From: Paenibacillus sp. GSMTC-2017 | Lineage (GTDB): Bacteria; Bacillota; Bacilli; Paenibacillales; Paenibacillaceae | Assembly: GCF_016019935.1 (NCBI RefSeq) | Contig: NZ_JAECMT010000007.1 | Location: forward strand, 124,001 to 188,000 | DNA length: 64,000 bases | Direction of reading: 5' to 3' | In this document: one piece after another, positions 1 through 9,418 of the stretch | Numbering within the stretch: the first letter of the stretch is position 1 | Layout: the number at the start of each line of letters is the position of its first letter | The notes under the pieces: model-generated | The model's database searches: none | The model's input: only the letters and a program-made list of their open reading frames with translations | What the model was told of the DNA's origin: nothing | Program-made: the position numbers and the translations under genes

Positions 1-581
1 ACGTTATGAAAAAAGCTGATATGATCGTACCGGACGGTGCGGGAGTCGTATGGGCAGCTAATTATGCAGGGGAGCCGGTGGCGGAACGAGTCACAGGTTT
101 TGATCTTTTGCACCGTTTAATGGAGCAGGGAGAGAAACATAAGTGGACCGCATATTTACTCGGTACTTCTCAAGAAATTATCGAAGCAGCAGCAGAGAAA
201 CTGCAACTGCAATATCCGCTTGTTCGAATTGTCGGCTGTCGCAACGGATTTTTTGGTCCTAATGAAGATGAAGAGATTGTAGAAGAGATTAACAGCCTTC
301 GTCCGCATCTTCTGTTCATTGCACGTGGAATGGAGAAAGAAGCTTGGACCATTCAATATAAGGAACGTTTAGGTGCATCCTTTATGATGGGTGTAGGAGG
401 AACTTTTGATATTATCTCTGGCAACTTAAAGCGCGCCCCGATTGTATTTCAGAAGCTTCGACTAGAGTGGCTTTATCGTCTTGCTCAAGAGCCAAAACGG
501 TTCAAAAGAATGCTCTCTTTGCCGAAATTCGTAGTTAAAGTGGTTCGCAACAAAGAGAACGTGACAAAAACTCGTCCTTAA
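1..581 (+). CDS. tagA: N-acetylglucosaminyldiphosphoundecaprenol N-acetyl-beta-D-mannosaminyltransferase, 5' end outside the window
   Basis: WecG/TagA/CpsF-family glycosyltransferase. The family adds ManNAc from UDP-ManNAc to undecaprenyl-PP-GlcNAc on the inner membrane face, making the linkage unit of wall teichoic acids and similar polymers. The frame is open to the window edge and about 190 residues are visible. The first ATG in view (position 6) lies just before the conserved ADMIVPDGAGVV segment, which in full-length proteins of about 250 residues sits some 60 residues in, so the true start is upstream. The MGVGGTFDIISG-KRAP and EWLYRLAQEPKRF motifs are typical of the C-terminal half. 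tagO follows. In Paenibacillus relatives csaB, tagA and tagO often lie together near SLH genes, so csaB may be upstream of this window (inference). Confidence 0.9.
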   Translation, partial: VMKKADMIVPDGAGVVWAANYAGEPVAERVTGFDLLHRLMEQGEKHKWTAYLLGTSQEIIEAAAEKLQLQYPLVRIVGCRNGFFGPNEDEEIVEEINSLRPHLLFIARGMEKEAWTIQYKERLGASFMMGVGGTFDIISGNLKRAPIVFQKLRLEWLYRLAQEPKRFKRMLSLPKFVVKVVRNKENVTKTRP

Positions 582-626
582 GCGCTAATTTGTCGATTTT
601 TTCAAGGAAATTGGTTGAAAACGGAG

Positions 627-656
627 TTGGTATTTCTTTTTCGATCGGAGTATAAT
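627..656 (+). promoter_or_regulatory. Candidate SigA promoter for tagO
   Basis: TTGGTA (627-632) and TATAAT (651-656) are separated by 18 bases, in the 209-base gap between tagA and tagO. The -10 is perfect and the -35 is moderate. No terminator was recognised after tagA, so tagO may also be read from upstream. Confidence 0.4.
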
Positions 657-790
657 TCACTTCGGTAGCAAACGGAATGAGCGATGCGGTTTTTTGAATC
701 GCATAAGCAATCGTTTCGTGGTGAAATATAAGCAGAGTGTAACTCATTGACAGTAGCTGCTTGTGTTTTCAGAAAAGGAGAGTTGTACAC

Positions 791-1927
791 ATGCCAGTTG
801 GCTTATTGTATACTATTGGATTTATAATCGCTCTTGTATTAGCACTAGTAATGACACCGCTTGTCAAAAAATTCGCATTCAAGATCGGTGCAATAGATAA
901 ACCGAACCACCGGAAGGTACATACGCGTATTATGCCGCGTCTCGGAGGACTTGCCATCTATATGGCGTTCGTAGGAGCATTTTTATTGGTCTTACCGTTT
1001 ATACCAGACGGATTATTGCGTCCAAGGGACGTCAATATGATCAAAGCTCTACTTTCTGGTGGAACAATTATTATTATTCTTGGAGCACTTGATGATCGAT
1101 TCGAGCTATCTGCGAAAATTAAGCTTCTAGGCCAAATTGCTGCAGCATGCGTTGTCGTATTCGGATTCGATGTGCGGATCGATTTAGTAAACATCCCATT
1201 CGGAGAGACGATGCAGCCGATAGCTGGATGGATCGGCATTCCGATTACTATTTTGTGGATTGTCGGCGTGACGAATGCCATCAACCTCATTGATGGGTTA
1301 GATGGATTAGCAGCTGGTGTATCCGGTATTGCAATCGCAACAATCGTTGTGATGGCTTCGCTGATGGGCTTCCAGCCTGTTATCTTGTTGAGCACATTGC
1401 TACTTGGAGGCATTATCGGTTTCCTAGTCTTCAACTTTCATCCGGCCAAGATCTTTATGGGTGATTCAGGATCGTTGTTCCTTGGTTTCAGTCTAGCAAC
1501 ATTATCTATGCTGGGCTTTAAACAAGTTACATTGGTATCCTTTGTAACACCGCTACTCATTATCGGAGTACCTTTATCGGATACGTTCTTTGCGATTGTG
1601 CGCCGTTGGGTGAACAAAAAGCCAATCTTCGCACCGGACAAAGGACATCTTCATCACCGTCTTCAAGACTTAGGCTTTAGCCATCGTCGTACTGTTATGA
1701 TTATATGGGGTGTAGCAGCAATATTCGGGGTATTAGCGATTATTCAATCTACCTTTATTCAATCAAGTGCAGCGAACTGGATTACCTTTGGTGTTATTTG
1801 CTTGCTTTTGTTCCTATTGCAAATTGGTGCCGAATTAATTGGTATCGTAGACAAGACACGGCGTCCACTTATTAATTTCATCACACGACTTGCGAAACTA
1901 GACACACAGCAGTCTCGTGGCAAGTAA
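791..1927 (+). CDS. tagO: Undecaprenyl-phosphate N-acetylglucosaminyl 1-phosphate transferase
   Basis: MraY/WecA/TagO-family polytopic membrane enzyme that transfers GlcNAc-1-phosphate from UDP-GlcNAc to undecaprenyl phosphate, the first committed step for teichoic-type wall polymers. 378 residues with about ten hydrophobic segments. Family motifs: PNHRKVHTRIMPRLGG near the N-terminus, LDDRFELSAKIKLLGQ, NLIDGLDGLAAG, GDSGSLFLGF, and the cytoplasmic HLHHRLQDLGFSHRR loop. The ATG at 791 is chosen over an upstream in-frame start (761) because AAAGGAG sits 8-12 bases before it and the extra residues lie before the first membrane segment. Together with the preceding tagA it supplies the first two lipid-linked steps, probably for the polymer that holds the SLH proteins encoded downstream. 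Confidence 0.93.
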   Translation: MPVGLLYTIGFIIALVLALVMTPLVKKFAFKIGAIDKPNHRKVHTRIMPRLGGLAIYMAFVGAFLLVLPFIPDGLLRPRDVNMIKALLSGGTIIIILGALDDRFELSAKIKLLGQIAAACVVVFGFDVRIDLVNIPFGETMQPIAGWIGIPITILWIVGVTNAINLIDGLDGLAAGVSGIAIATIVVMASLMGFQPVILLSTLLLGGIIGFLVFNFHPAKIFMGDSGSLFLGFSLATLSMLGFKQVTLVSFVTPLLIIGVPLSDTFFAIVRRWVNKKPIFAPDKGHLHHRLQDLGFSHRRTVMIIWGVAAIFGVLAIIQSTFIQSSAANWITFGVICLLLFLLQIGAELIGIVDKTRRPLINFITRLAKLDTQQSRGK

Positions 1928-1950
1928 CGAACTAATATATTTTGCGAAAA

Positions 1951-1984
1951 AGCCCTGTATCCGATATGGATGCAGGGCTTTTAT
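1951..1984 (+). terminator. Rho-independent terminator after tagO
   Basis: AAGCCCTG-ATCC pairs with GGAT-CAGGGCTT around a short loop and is followed by a T-rich run. It ends the tagO transcript. Confidence 0.85.
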
Positions 1985-2009
1985 TCATGTTGTATTTTAA
2001 AAAGTTGAC

Positions 2010-2037
2010 TAAACTTATTCCAGATTGCTACCGATAA
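2010..2037 (+). promoter_or_regulatory. Candidate SigD (sigma-28) promoter for the SLH gene at 2095
   Basis: TAAA (2010-2013), 16 bases, then ACCGATAA (2030-2037). The -10 octamer is identical to the one before hag in this window. The usual spacing is 15, so this is one base longer. The predicted leader is about 50 bases. Also overlapping is TTGACT (2005-2010), a possible SigA -35, but no good SigA -10 lies at the right distance. Confidence 0.45.
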
Positions 2038-2094
2038 AAAGGTATAGACTACTCTCGTTCGTATTCCATACATAAACAAAAAGGAGATCATACC

Positions 2095-5000
2095 TTGAAG
2101 AAACTTATTTCAGTATTACTTTCTATGGCATTAATCGTCACAATGTTGCCTCTACAGGCAAGTACACAAGTCGCACATGCTGCATCACAATTTTTTACCT
2201 TCTCAGATTTCAGTACCGTAATCGATGCACCAACAACAGTAAACTCAAACCGTGTTAATTTGGCTGGTTCGTTTAGTGATGTGTCTGCACAGACGATTAC
2301 TTATTCTGTTCAGCGTATCGTTAATGGGAAGCCTGCTGATATTCCCTCGAATGGTACAGCAGCACCGTTAATAACAAACAATAACTTTATGTTTACAGGC
2401 ATAGAGTTATTTGAAGGATTGAACGCTATTACAGTTAGCGGACTAAGCAGCAAAAACGATGGTATTGTTTCGTCCACGAGTTATGTTTCTTTCAATAACG
2501 TACCTGTTATAACTGACATTGAGCTTGCAGGTGGAATAAAGTTGCTTGATGGCGTAGAAGAGGTTGTATCCATCGAGAAACCAACGATTCTTATTAAGGC
2601 TTCGAATGCAACAGAAGTTGCTGTTAATGGTACAGTTGCTTTTAACGGCGCGGGTGGAACCTATATTCACTCTGGGTTAGTGCTTACGATGGGTTTGAAT
2701 ACAATAGAGGTAGTAGCCAGAAATGCAGGCAAAACATATACAGTTACACGTAAAATCATTTATTTCCCAAATAATGCTGCTACTGCGCATAATGTTATAG
2801 CCAGAAAAGATACTAAAAACTTCATTCAGCTTGATACGAGAGAGGTTATTCAGCCCTTCTCAGATCACACATTAGAAGGAAAAGTCGTTGTACGCTTGCC
2901 TAAACCCGATGAAAGTACTGCAGAGCCGGTAATTTCATTGGAGTTCAATAAAGATTCGGGAACTCCGAGTATGATAACAGTTCATCCAGATAATGTGGAG
3001 CTAGTAAGAACTACATCGACATTCAAAGAATATTCTTTTAAAACAACAGATACGGTTTCAGCGACAGCAAATGGTCTTTATACAGTTAAAGTGAAAGTAT
3101 CACACTTAGGGCAGAACTATAGTCCTCTTATTCCGTTTACGGTTCGCAATCAAAGTTCACCTTATATAAAAGACATTCGTCAGCTATATGGTGTAAAGAT
3201 TACATCGGGTTCAGAAGTATCTTTTTCATCTGATACAAAGCTTTCCAATAATTCGACAATGTTTAAAATGCCTTTATGGCTTGTCGTAGATGCTAACAAC
3301 TTTAATTTATCTAATGGTCAGCATGAAGCATCTATAGCTGCTCGTTTGAATAATGTTCCGATAACCGATTCTTCATTTAAGCATACGGTATTTACATCTA
3401 CCATTTCTTCCCCTTCAGGCGTAGACATTATTCGTCGAGTATATAGAATTGATGCATTGCCAGAAGGAGAAATTACATTAGAATTTAAAATTGATGATAA
3501 AACTAACGTATATACAACAACAAGAACTTTTAAAAACTCACCAATATCTTCAATACAAGTATCCAATGTATATAATGGAGAGCAGTTTAAAGGAGACACT
3601 AGTGCATTAAAGCATATTAAGGGTAGTTTAATAAACTTTTATTTACCACAAGATGCGACTACGCTTGAGTTTACAATGAATGGTCGTACCGTTCCGATGG
3701 ATCTTAAAAATATTGCAGACATTACAGGTGATCCGAATGATTTCAACTGGATTAACTATGCAACGAATGAATTTAGTTTCAATCTACCAAGCGAATTGGT
3801 ATATGGTGCGAATGAGATCGTCATTTCGGGTAAAGCGAACGGTATTCAAGTTTCAACAAAACTAATGGTCTATCTGTTCTCGATTACACAACCTGCAATA
3901 ACACCTATTAAGCCAGTACCGCATGTACGTAATCCGAACTTAGATACTCCTGGGGATAAACGTCGTGTCGATAATGATGATGCGAAGAAGTTTAAGTTGC
4001 TTACAACTACCACTTCTTCCTTTACAACAACAGAGAAATATGTAGATTTGTTATTTACTGTTTCCAATATGGAAAATTTGACTGTTCAAGAAGATGGAAA
4101 GCCACTATTTACAACAGGTGTCGACGGTAGTGGTATAGTTATCAACGATAGCAATAAGGGTTATCTCTTCCCAGAAAATAATAATGCTGCGCAAAAAATA
4201 TACGAACTCCGTCTATTTGGTATAGAGCTTAAAGAATCAGGGTCAAAAAGCATTTCAATTACAGCCAAATCAGGATCGGAAAGCATCACACAAACAATTA
4301 CAATAACAAAAGAGGCAACACCTTACCAAATTTTGTCGCCAATGCTCCCGCAGGAGAAAGTAGTTAACCAAAACTTCCTCAATGTAAGTATTCGCGCTGT
4401 TGGTGCAGATAGTATTATGATCGGTAAGCAAGCGATGTCTAAGAAATCGACGGAACCGCTTTTCCGTTATCAAGTGAAAAACTTAAAGCCAGGTAATAAC
4501 ACGATCAAATTTACCGTTATCAGAGGCGCAGAAAAGCTGAACGGGCAGTTCTCTGTTAACTACGCTGCTGATAATACAGTAGGGGCACAATACAAAACGT
4601 CATTAGCTAGTAACGGGAAAATATCTGCTTTCAAAGGCGAAATAACGATGAGTTTCCCGAAAAATACGTTTCTCCGTCAAGCGAACATAAACCCGGGGCA
4701 ACCTATCGATAATCCTGATCTATTTGATTCGCAAGAGATACTGTTTGGAATAGCAGATCGTAAAGACGGCAGAAGTGTAAAGATTTATAACGATGTATCA
4801 GATAACGCATCGGGCGTTGCGCAAGATGGTACATTCAAAACAGTAAGTTACGACGAGATTGGTGCAGCTGTAATTACACCACTTATGCATTTTGGTTATG
4901 CTTCCAATTTGTTCTGGGTTGATCCAGGTTACAAAACAGGTACTTATATGGAAGGTTATCAATTTAAAAATGGTTCTCATCCATATGAAACGGGCAATAG

Positions 5001-5835
5001 CTTCTTCGCTAGACCGCTTGATAAGTGGCTTGAACCATCTAATAAAGGTACGATTACATTAAAGTACGATTCAGCAATCCGTGACGTAATGGCAAATACA
5101 CTTAGTATTTGGCGTTACTATAATGGTGGATGGACAAACGTGGGTGGAATCATTAACCCGAAGAACAATACCATTACAGCGCCGATTGACGGATTTGGTT
5201 TTTATGCAGTAAAAATGATGAGATTCAGCTACCCTGATGTTATTGGGCATCCGTATGCGCGTAACTCTATTGAGCTTATGTACTCAAGAGGGATGATGAA
5301 CAGCAAAGACTTTAATGAATTCGGTGTGTATGACAACATTACTAGAGGCGAGTTCGCACAATTACTAGTGAAGATGTTCCAAATACCGCTTGATTATGAT
5401 AACAACATGACATTTGCAGATGTTCCGCCTATTTCCGGCATAAGCAATCTGTGGGATTATCGATACATCGAAACAGCAGCTAGAAAAGGGATCATACGAG
5501 GAAGCGGCGCTCAAGTGTTTCTACCGAATGAAAGCTTAACTCGCGAGGATGCAGCGGTTATGATCGCTAGAGCTGGTGAATTGCTGAAGACAACAGGCGA
5601 TAACTTTGAAAAAGACAGAAAATCATTACAAAAGGAATTTACAGATTCAAACGTTATTGAAAACTATTCACTTTCATCTGTACTAGCTGTTACAAAGGCT
5701 AAATTCATAGAGGGCTTGCCAAATACGCAGCTCGAAGGAAAGCCAACCTTTAGATTTGATCCTAAATCACAGTTAAAACGAGCAGATGCTGCTATAATCG
5801 CAGAACGTGTTATGCGGAAGAAGAAATTTATTTAG
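2095..5835 (+). CDS. Large secreted protein with three C-terminal SLH domains
   Basis: 1246 residues, TTG start with AAAGGAG seven bases upstream. A signal peptide (MKKLISVLLSMALIVTMLP... ending near AHA) leads into a long stretch of beta-rich, Ig-like sequence (residues about 35-1030) in which I do not recognise a catalytic domain. Three SLH repeats follow (about 1042-1100, 1103-1165, 1180-1243). Their ligand-binding TRAE-type motifs read TRGE, TRED and KRAD, so binding to a pyruvylated secondary wall polymer is expected. It stands as a single transcription unit between two terminators. It may be a minor S-layer or wall-associated scaffold protein. A SigD-like promoter upstream suggests co-expression with motility genes (inference). 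Codon use is more AT-rich than in the S-layer gene that follows. Confidence 0.85.
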   Translation: MKKLISVLLSMALIVTMLPLQASTQVAHAASQFFTFSDFSTVIDAPTTVNSNRVNLAGSFSDVSAQTITYSVQRIVNGKPADIPSNGTAAPLITNNNFMFTGIELFEGLNAITVSGLSSKNDGIVSSTSYVSFNNVPVITDIELAGGIKLLDGVEEVVSIEKPTILIKASNATEVAVNGTVAFNGAGGTYIHSGLVLTMGLNTIEVVARNAGKTYTVTRKIIYFPNNAATAHNVIARKDTKNFIQLDTREVIQPFSDHTLEGKVVVRLPKPDESTAEPVISLEFNKDSGTPSMITVHPDNVELVRTTSTFKEYSFKTTDTVSATANGLYTVKVKVSHLGQNYSPLIPFTVRNQSSPYIKDIRQLYGVKITSGSEVSFSSDTKLSNNSTMFKMPLWLVVDANNFNLSNGQHEASIAARLNNVPITDSSFKHTVFTSTISSPSGVDIIRRVYRIDALPEGEITLEFKIDDKTNVYTTTRTFKNSPISSIQVSNVYNGEQFKGDTSALKHIKGSLINFYLPQDATTLEFTMNGRTVPMDLKNIADITGDPNDFNWINYATNEFSFNLPSELVYGANEIVISGKANGIQVSTKLMVYLFSITQPAITPIKPVPHVRNPNLDTPGDKRRVDNDDAKKFKLLTTTTSSFTTTEKYVDLLFTVSNMENLTVQEDGKPLFTTGVDGSGIVINDSNKGYLFPENNNAAQKIYELRLFGIELKESGSKSISITAKSGSESITQTITITKEATPYQILSPMLPQEKVVNQNFLNVSIRAVGADSIMIGKQAMSKKSTEPLFRYQVKNLKPGNNTIKFTVIRGAEKLNGQFSVNYAADNTVGAQYKTSLASNGKISAFKGEITMSFPKNTFLRQANINPGQPIDNPDLFDSQEILFGIADRKDGRSVKIYNDVSDNASGVAQDGTFKTVSYDEIGAAVITPLMHFGYASNLFWVDPGYKTGTYMEGYQFKNGSHPYETGNSFFARPLDKWLEPSNKGTITLKYDSAIRDVMANTLSIWRYYNGGWTNVGGIINPKNNTITAPIDGFGFYAVKMMRFSYPDVIGHPYARNSIELMYSRGMMNSKDFNEFGVYDNITRGEFAQLLVKMFQIPLDYDNNMTFADVPPISGISNLWDYRYIETAARKGIIRGSGAQVFLPNESLTREDAAVMIARAGELLKTTGDNFEKDRKSLQKEFTDSNVIENYSLSSVLAVTKAKFIEGLPNTQLEGKPTFRFDPKSQLKRADAAIIAERVMRKKKFI

Positions 5836-5857
5836 TATTACATGATCCAGAACGAGT

Positions 5858-5884
5858 AAAGGGCCGCTCAATGCGGCTCTTTCC
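5858..5884 (+). terminator. Rho-independent terminator after the first SLH gene
   Basis: AAAGGGCCGC-tcaat-GCGGCTCTTT hairpin followed by a short pyrimidine-rich run, 22 bases after the stop codon. Confidence 0.75.
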
Positions 5885-6141
5885 CTTTAATTTATGGCAA
5901 GGTGTAAGTTTATCCATGGAAAATGTTTTGCATCGACGAACCGCATAATAACAAGGTATACTTGCGTGGTGACCTATGAAAAGGAATACGATTAGAAAAT
6001 ACTTAGAAACTTTTTTTGGTTTAATCGCAACTTTTCGCTCTGACATACGTTTAAATACATGACGTTATCAACAAGCGGCTATTATAACAACCGTAAAACA
6101 TAGGAGAAGGAAAAAATTTGGAATGAATTCTCAACTTCCTC

Positions 6142-6170
6142 TTTACGGTAACGGTAGCCCAATGTATAAT
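6142..6170 (+). promoter_or_regulatory. SigA promoter of the main S-layer gene
   Basis: TTTACG (6142-6147), 17 bases, TATAAT (6165-6170). The gene-free stretch 5836-6390 holds this promoter and an untranslated leader of about 210 bases. A long leader is common for S-layer mRNAs, which are usually stable. No other convincing promoter was found in the stretch, though several AT-rich -10-like words exist. Confidence 0.6.
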
Positions 6171-6292
6171 GTTATAGTGATGCAGCTAATCTAGCATCTA
6201 TTCTTTCATGGTTTACAAGTTTCTACGACATGAGATTACATAGGGTTGATCATGTATGTAGACATCATTTATACAAATTACTGCTCTACTCT

Positions 6293-6315
6293 GGGAAGGG
6301 GGTGAATCGGCTATG
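6293..6315 (+). promoter_or_regulatory. Second, upstream translation start site of the S-layer gene
   Basis: GGGAAGGGGGTGA (6293-6305) precedes ATG at 6313 at a workable distance. That ATG is in frame with the main start at 6391, and the 26 codons between contain no stop. Initiation here would add 26 hydrophilic residues before the signal peptide. Tandem start sites are known for the Brevibacillus brevis cell-wall protein operon (established knowledge); whether both are used here is inference. Confidence 0.45.
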
Positions 6316-6390
6316 AGGGAAACGAGCTATTTATTATCCAAACAAAACTCTCAACAACCGAAGCAATTTAGAGGAGGAGAAAAAAAGGTT

Positions 6391-9243
6391 ATGAAGAAAA
6401 GTTTATCCTTGTTAGTTGCGATTGCCATGGTATTCTCCATGTTCGCAACTGTTGTATCTGCAGCAGAAGAAACAAAATCTGCTGGTAAGTTCCTGAACGA
6501 GTTAGGTGTTATTAAAGGTAACGGAAGTGACCTTAAAGAAGACCAAACTTGGAAACGTCAAGACATCATCGTTCTATTGTCCCGTCTTCTTGGTGAAGAA
6601 GCAGCTGCAAAAGCAACTGCAAAATCCCACACTTTCAAAGATGTAACTAACAAAGACTATGATGGTTACATTTCATGGGCAGTAGCTAAGAAATTGACTA
6701 CTGGTAAAACAGCTACTGACTTCGGTTATGGCGACGAATTGAAAAACCAAGAGTTCTACGCGTTTGTAATTCGCGCTTTTGGTCAAGAAGTTGCTTACGC
6801 TGACGTTCCAGCAGCAGCAATCAAGTACGGTTTTGCAACTGACAAAACTGACTTCGCTGCAATCCCACTTCGTGGTGCTACTTACGAAGCAATCGTAAAA
6901 GCACTTAACACTGAAGTTCCTGGTAAAGGCCAAACTTTGGGCGAGCTTCTTGGCTTGATCAAAGTTACTGAAATCAAAGCTACAGCTTCCGCTGTAGGCG
7001 TTAAGAAACTAGAAGTTAAGTTCAACCAAGCGGTTGATACTGCAAAAGCTAAAATCACTGTTAAAAAAGGTTCAGCTACAGTTAACGTTGCTGACGAGGG
7101 CGTTAAGTTCTCTGAAGACAAGAAAACTGCTACTGTAACTCTTGTTAACAAATTGACTGCTGGCGACTACTCTGTTTCTGTAGCTGATCTTACTAAAGAG
7201 CCTTTGGTTTCTACAGTAACTGCTGAAGACGAGCTAGTTAAAGAAATTAAATTCTTGTCCGATAAAGCTCCTGTAGGTACAGTAACTACTGGTCTACCAG
7301 CAGTTATCGGCACAGCTGACTATTCCAAAATTTCCGTATCTTACAAAATCACTAACCAATATGGCGAAGATGTAACTAAGTCATATGAGGGTGGTTTCCA
7401 ATTCAGCCCATCTAAAGGTACAGCTTCTGCAAGCAACGGTAAATTGACTGTTACTAGCTCTGCTAATAACTACTTGATCAATGAATTGGTTGTTGTTACA
7501 GCGGTTCGCCCTGATAAAGCTGGCGCAACTACTGCAGTAGCTACATTGACAGTAAGTGCACAATCACGCGTTGACAAAATCGAAGTTAAGGGTGTTTACA
7601 ATGAAGCTGGTAAAACACTTCAAACATCTTCAACTTTCGCTGACTTCTTCGTATTGGTTGACGCATTTGACCAATATGGCAACAAATCTTCATTGACAGA
7701 ATTGAACGATCAAGTATCTGTATTCGTTACTAATCCTACAATTTTCCAAGCTAATGAAGGTTCATTCGTAGATGGTCAAGGCGCTAACGGCGACCAAATC
7801 GGTCTTCCACTAGTTGCTCCAACTACAACTTTCTCAACTGACGGCAAAAACACTATTCGTTTTATCACTCAATACACTGGTAAAACAGTAAATTATGATG
7901 TTGAAGTTGGTAAAGGTAAAAAACTTCAAACGTTGACACTACAACAACCAGGTACAATTGCTGCTAACGATGGAACTGTAAAAATTCCTTTTGAAGCTGT
8001 TGACCAAAATGGTGAAGTTCTAAAAACTATTGATGCTGCTCAAGTAACATTGACTAGCTCCAACAACAATCAGTTCTTCGTAAAATATGATCATGTTAAA
8101 AAAGAAAGCTATCTAGAGTGGACTGTTGGTGCAGAAGGTCCTCACAGCTTGACTGCATTCGTACCAGGCAGCACTAAGCATTCTCAAATTTCTTTCAATG
8201 TTAAAGAAAATGCTCGCGCTCACACTGTAGGCGGAGTTTCTAAAATTACTAAAGACATGATGGTTGGCGCTGTGCAAACGATCAACGAAGATAACATCGT
8301 TATCTATGACCAATTTGGTCGTGTGTATGATCACACTGACACAACTGCATTCTACAACCAATACAGCATTGCTGTAACATCTTCAAACTCAGCTAAAGCA
8401 TCTGTAACTGATTGGATTTACACTGCTAATGATTCAGTAACAATCAATGCACTTGTTAAAGGTTCTGAGAACATCACTATCGCTCTTGCAACAAAAGCTA
8501 ATAACACAGTAACTCCAGCAGTTCCAGTAGCAATTATTGATAACACTGGTTACAACGTTAGATTGGGCGTATTGGCACTAGCTGATGTAGCTACTTTCGA
8601 AGTTGCAGATCTTCCAACAATCTTCTTCAACGCTGATCAGGATGCTCCTGGTAAGTACGCTGTTGATGTAAAAGTTATTGGTAAAAAAGCAGATGGAAAA
8701 ACTGAGGTTATCGTACCTCGTTCTATCTACACAGTAACTGATAACAATGCGGGTATCTTCTACGCTAACGGCAAGTTGCATGGTAACAATGATACTGACG
8801 GAAGCGACTTCGGATTTACTTCAACAGTAAGTACAGTTGACGTAGCCGTTACAGTTATCGTTGACAGTCCTAACCAACCACTACCGATCGTTAAAGCTAC
8901 TAAAGTATCTAAAGCAGATCGTGTAGTAACTACAGTTTCAACTGATAACCCAGTTAAAACTCTTGTTGATACAACTATTTCTACGCAAGCATTTGCTCAA
9001 GTAATTTCTAAAGATCAGTACGGCGTTGCTTTTGGTGCAGCTACTGATTTCTACGCAACTGTAACAAACTTGACTAACTTCTCAACAACTGATGGTGCAC
9101 CAGCTCTTGCTCCAACATTTGTGAACGGTAGTTCAGCTGAAGGATTGGCATTTACTGGTCTTAAAACTGGCGATACTTTCGAAGTAACGTTCAACAGCAA
9201 AAAGACTAACCATTCCGTAAAAATCAAAGTAATCGTTCAATAA
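6391..9243 (+). CDS. Probable main S-layer protein with N-terminal SLH region
   Basis: 950 residues from the ATG at 6391, preceded by GAGGAGGAG. A classical signal peptide (MKKSLSLLVAIAMVFSMFATVVSA) is followed by about 165 residues that fit three degenerate SLH repeats: LGVIKGNG with WKRQDIIVLLSRLL, then HTFKDVTNKDYDGYISWAVAKK with KNQEFYAFVIRAFG, then YGFATDKTDF with ATYEAIVKALN. The rest is a threonine/valine/lysine-rich, cysteine-free array of Ig-like beta domains, as in crystalline S-layer proteins. Codon use is strongly restricted (GCT/GCA, GGT, GTT/GTA, AAA, CGT, AAC), the mark of very high expression, and differs from the AT-richer gene after it. The SLH motifs are weaker than in the two large SLH proteins nearby. 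An in-frame upstream start exists at 6313. Confidence 0.85.
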   Translation: MKKSLSLLVAIAMVFSMFATVVSAAEETKSAGKFLNELGVIKGNGSDLKEDQTWKRQDIIVLLSRLLGEEAAAKATAKSHTFKDVTNKDYDGYISWAVAKKLTTGKTATDFGYGDELKNQEFYAFVIRAFGQEVAYADVPAAAIKYGFATDKTDFAAIPLRGATYEAIVKALNTEVPGKGQTLGELLGLIKVTEIKATASAVGVKKLEVKFNQAVDTAKAKITVKKGSATVNVADEGVKFSEDKKTATVTLVNKLTAGDYSVSVADLTKEPLVSTVTAEDELVKEIKFLSDKAPVGTVTTGLPAVIGTADYSKISVSYKITNQYGEDVTKSYEGGFQFSPSKGTASASNGKLTVTSSANNYLINELVVVTAVRPDKAGATTAVATLTVSAQSRVDKIEVKGVYNEAGKTLQTSSTFADFFVLVDAFDQYGNKSSLTELNDQVSVFVTNPTIFQANEGSFVDGQGANGDQIGLPLVAPTTTFSTDGKNTIRFITQYTGKTVNYDVEVGKGKKLQTLTLQQPGTIAANDGTVKIPFEAVDQNGEVLKTIDAAQVTLTSSNNNQFFVKYDHVKKESYLEWTVGAEGPHSLTAFVPGSTKHSQISFNVKENARAHTVGGVSKITKDMMVGAVQTINEDNIVIYDQFGRVYDHTDTTAFYNQYSIAVTSSNSAKASVTDWIYTANDSVTINALVKGSENITIALATKANNTVTPAVPVAIIDNTGYNVRLGVLALADVATFEVADLPTIFFNADQDAPGKYAVDVKVIGKKADGKTEVIVPRSIYTVTDNNAGIFYANGKLHGNNDTDGSDFGFTSTVSTVDVAVTVIVDSPNQPLPIVKATKVSKADRVVTTVSTDNPVKTLVDTTISTQAFAQVISKDQYGVAFGAATDFYATVTNLTNFSTTDGAPALAPTFVNGSSAEGLAFTGLKTGDTFEVTFNSKKTNHSVKIKVIVQ

Positions 9244-9261
9244 TTTGAACATTGTTTTGGA

Positions 9262-9292
9262 AAGAAGCTTGCATATGCAAGCTTCTTTTTTT
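9262..9292 (+). terminator. Strong terminator after the S-layer gene
   Basis: Near-perfect palindrome AAGAAGCTTGCATATGCAAGC continuing into TTCTT and a T run, 20 bases after the stop codon. Confidence 0.9.
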
Positions 9293-9418
9293 ATGCAAAA
9301 AATATGATTTATTGTTTAATTTAGTTGATAAGAAAAAAATATGAGTTAGTTATGAAACTTAATGGCATTTGATAACGTCTAATTACATAAGTGAAAAATG
9401 GAAAAGGAGACTATAGTT

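Noticed and set aside
958..1434. 158-codon reverse frame inside tagO
   Set aside because: Shadow of tagO; no ribosome binding site and no family features.
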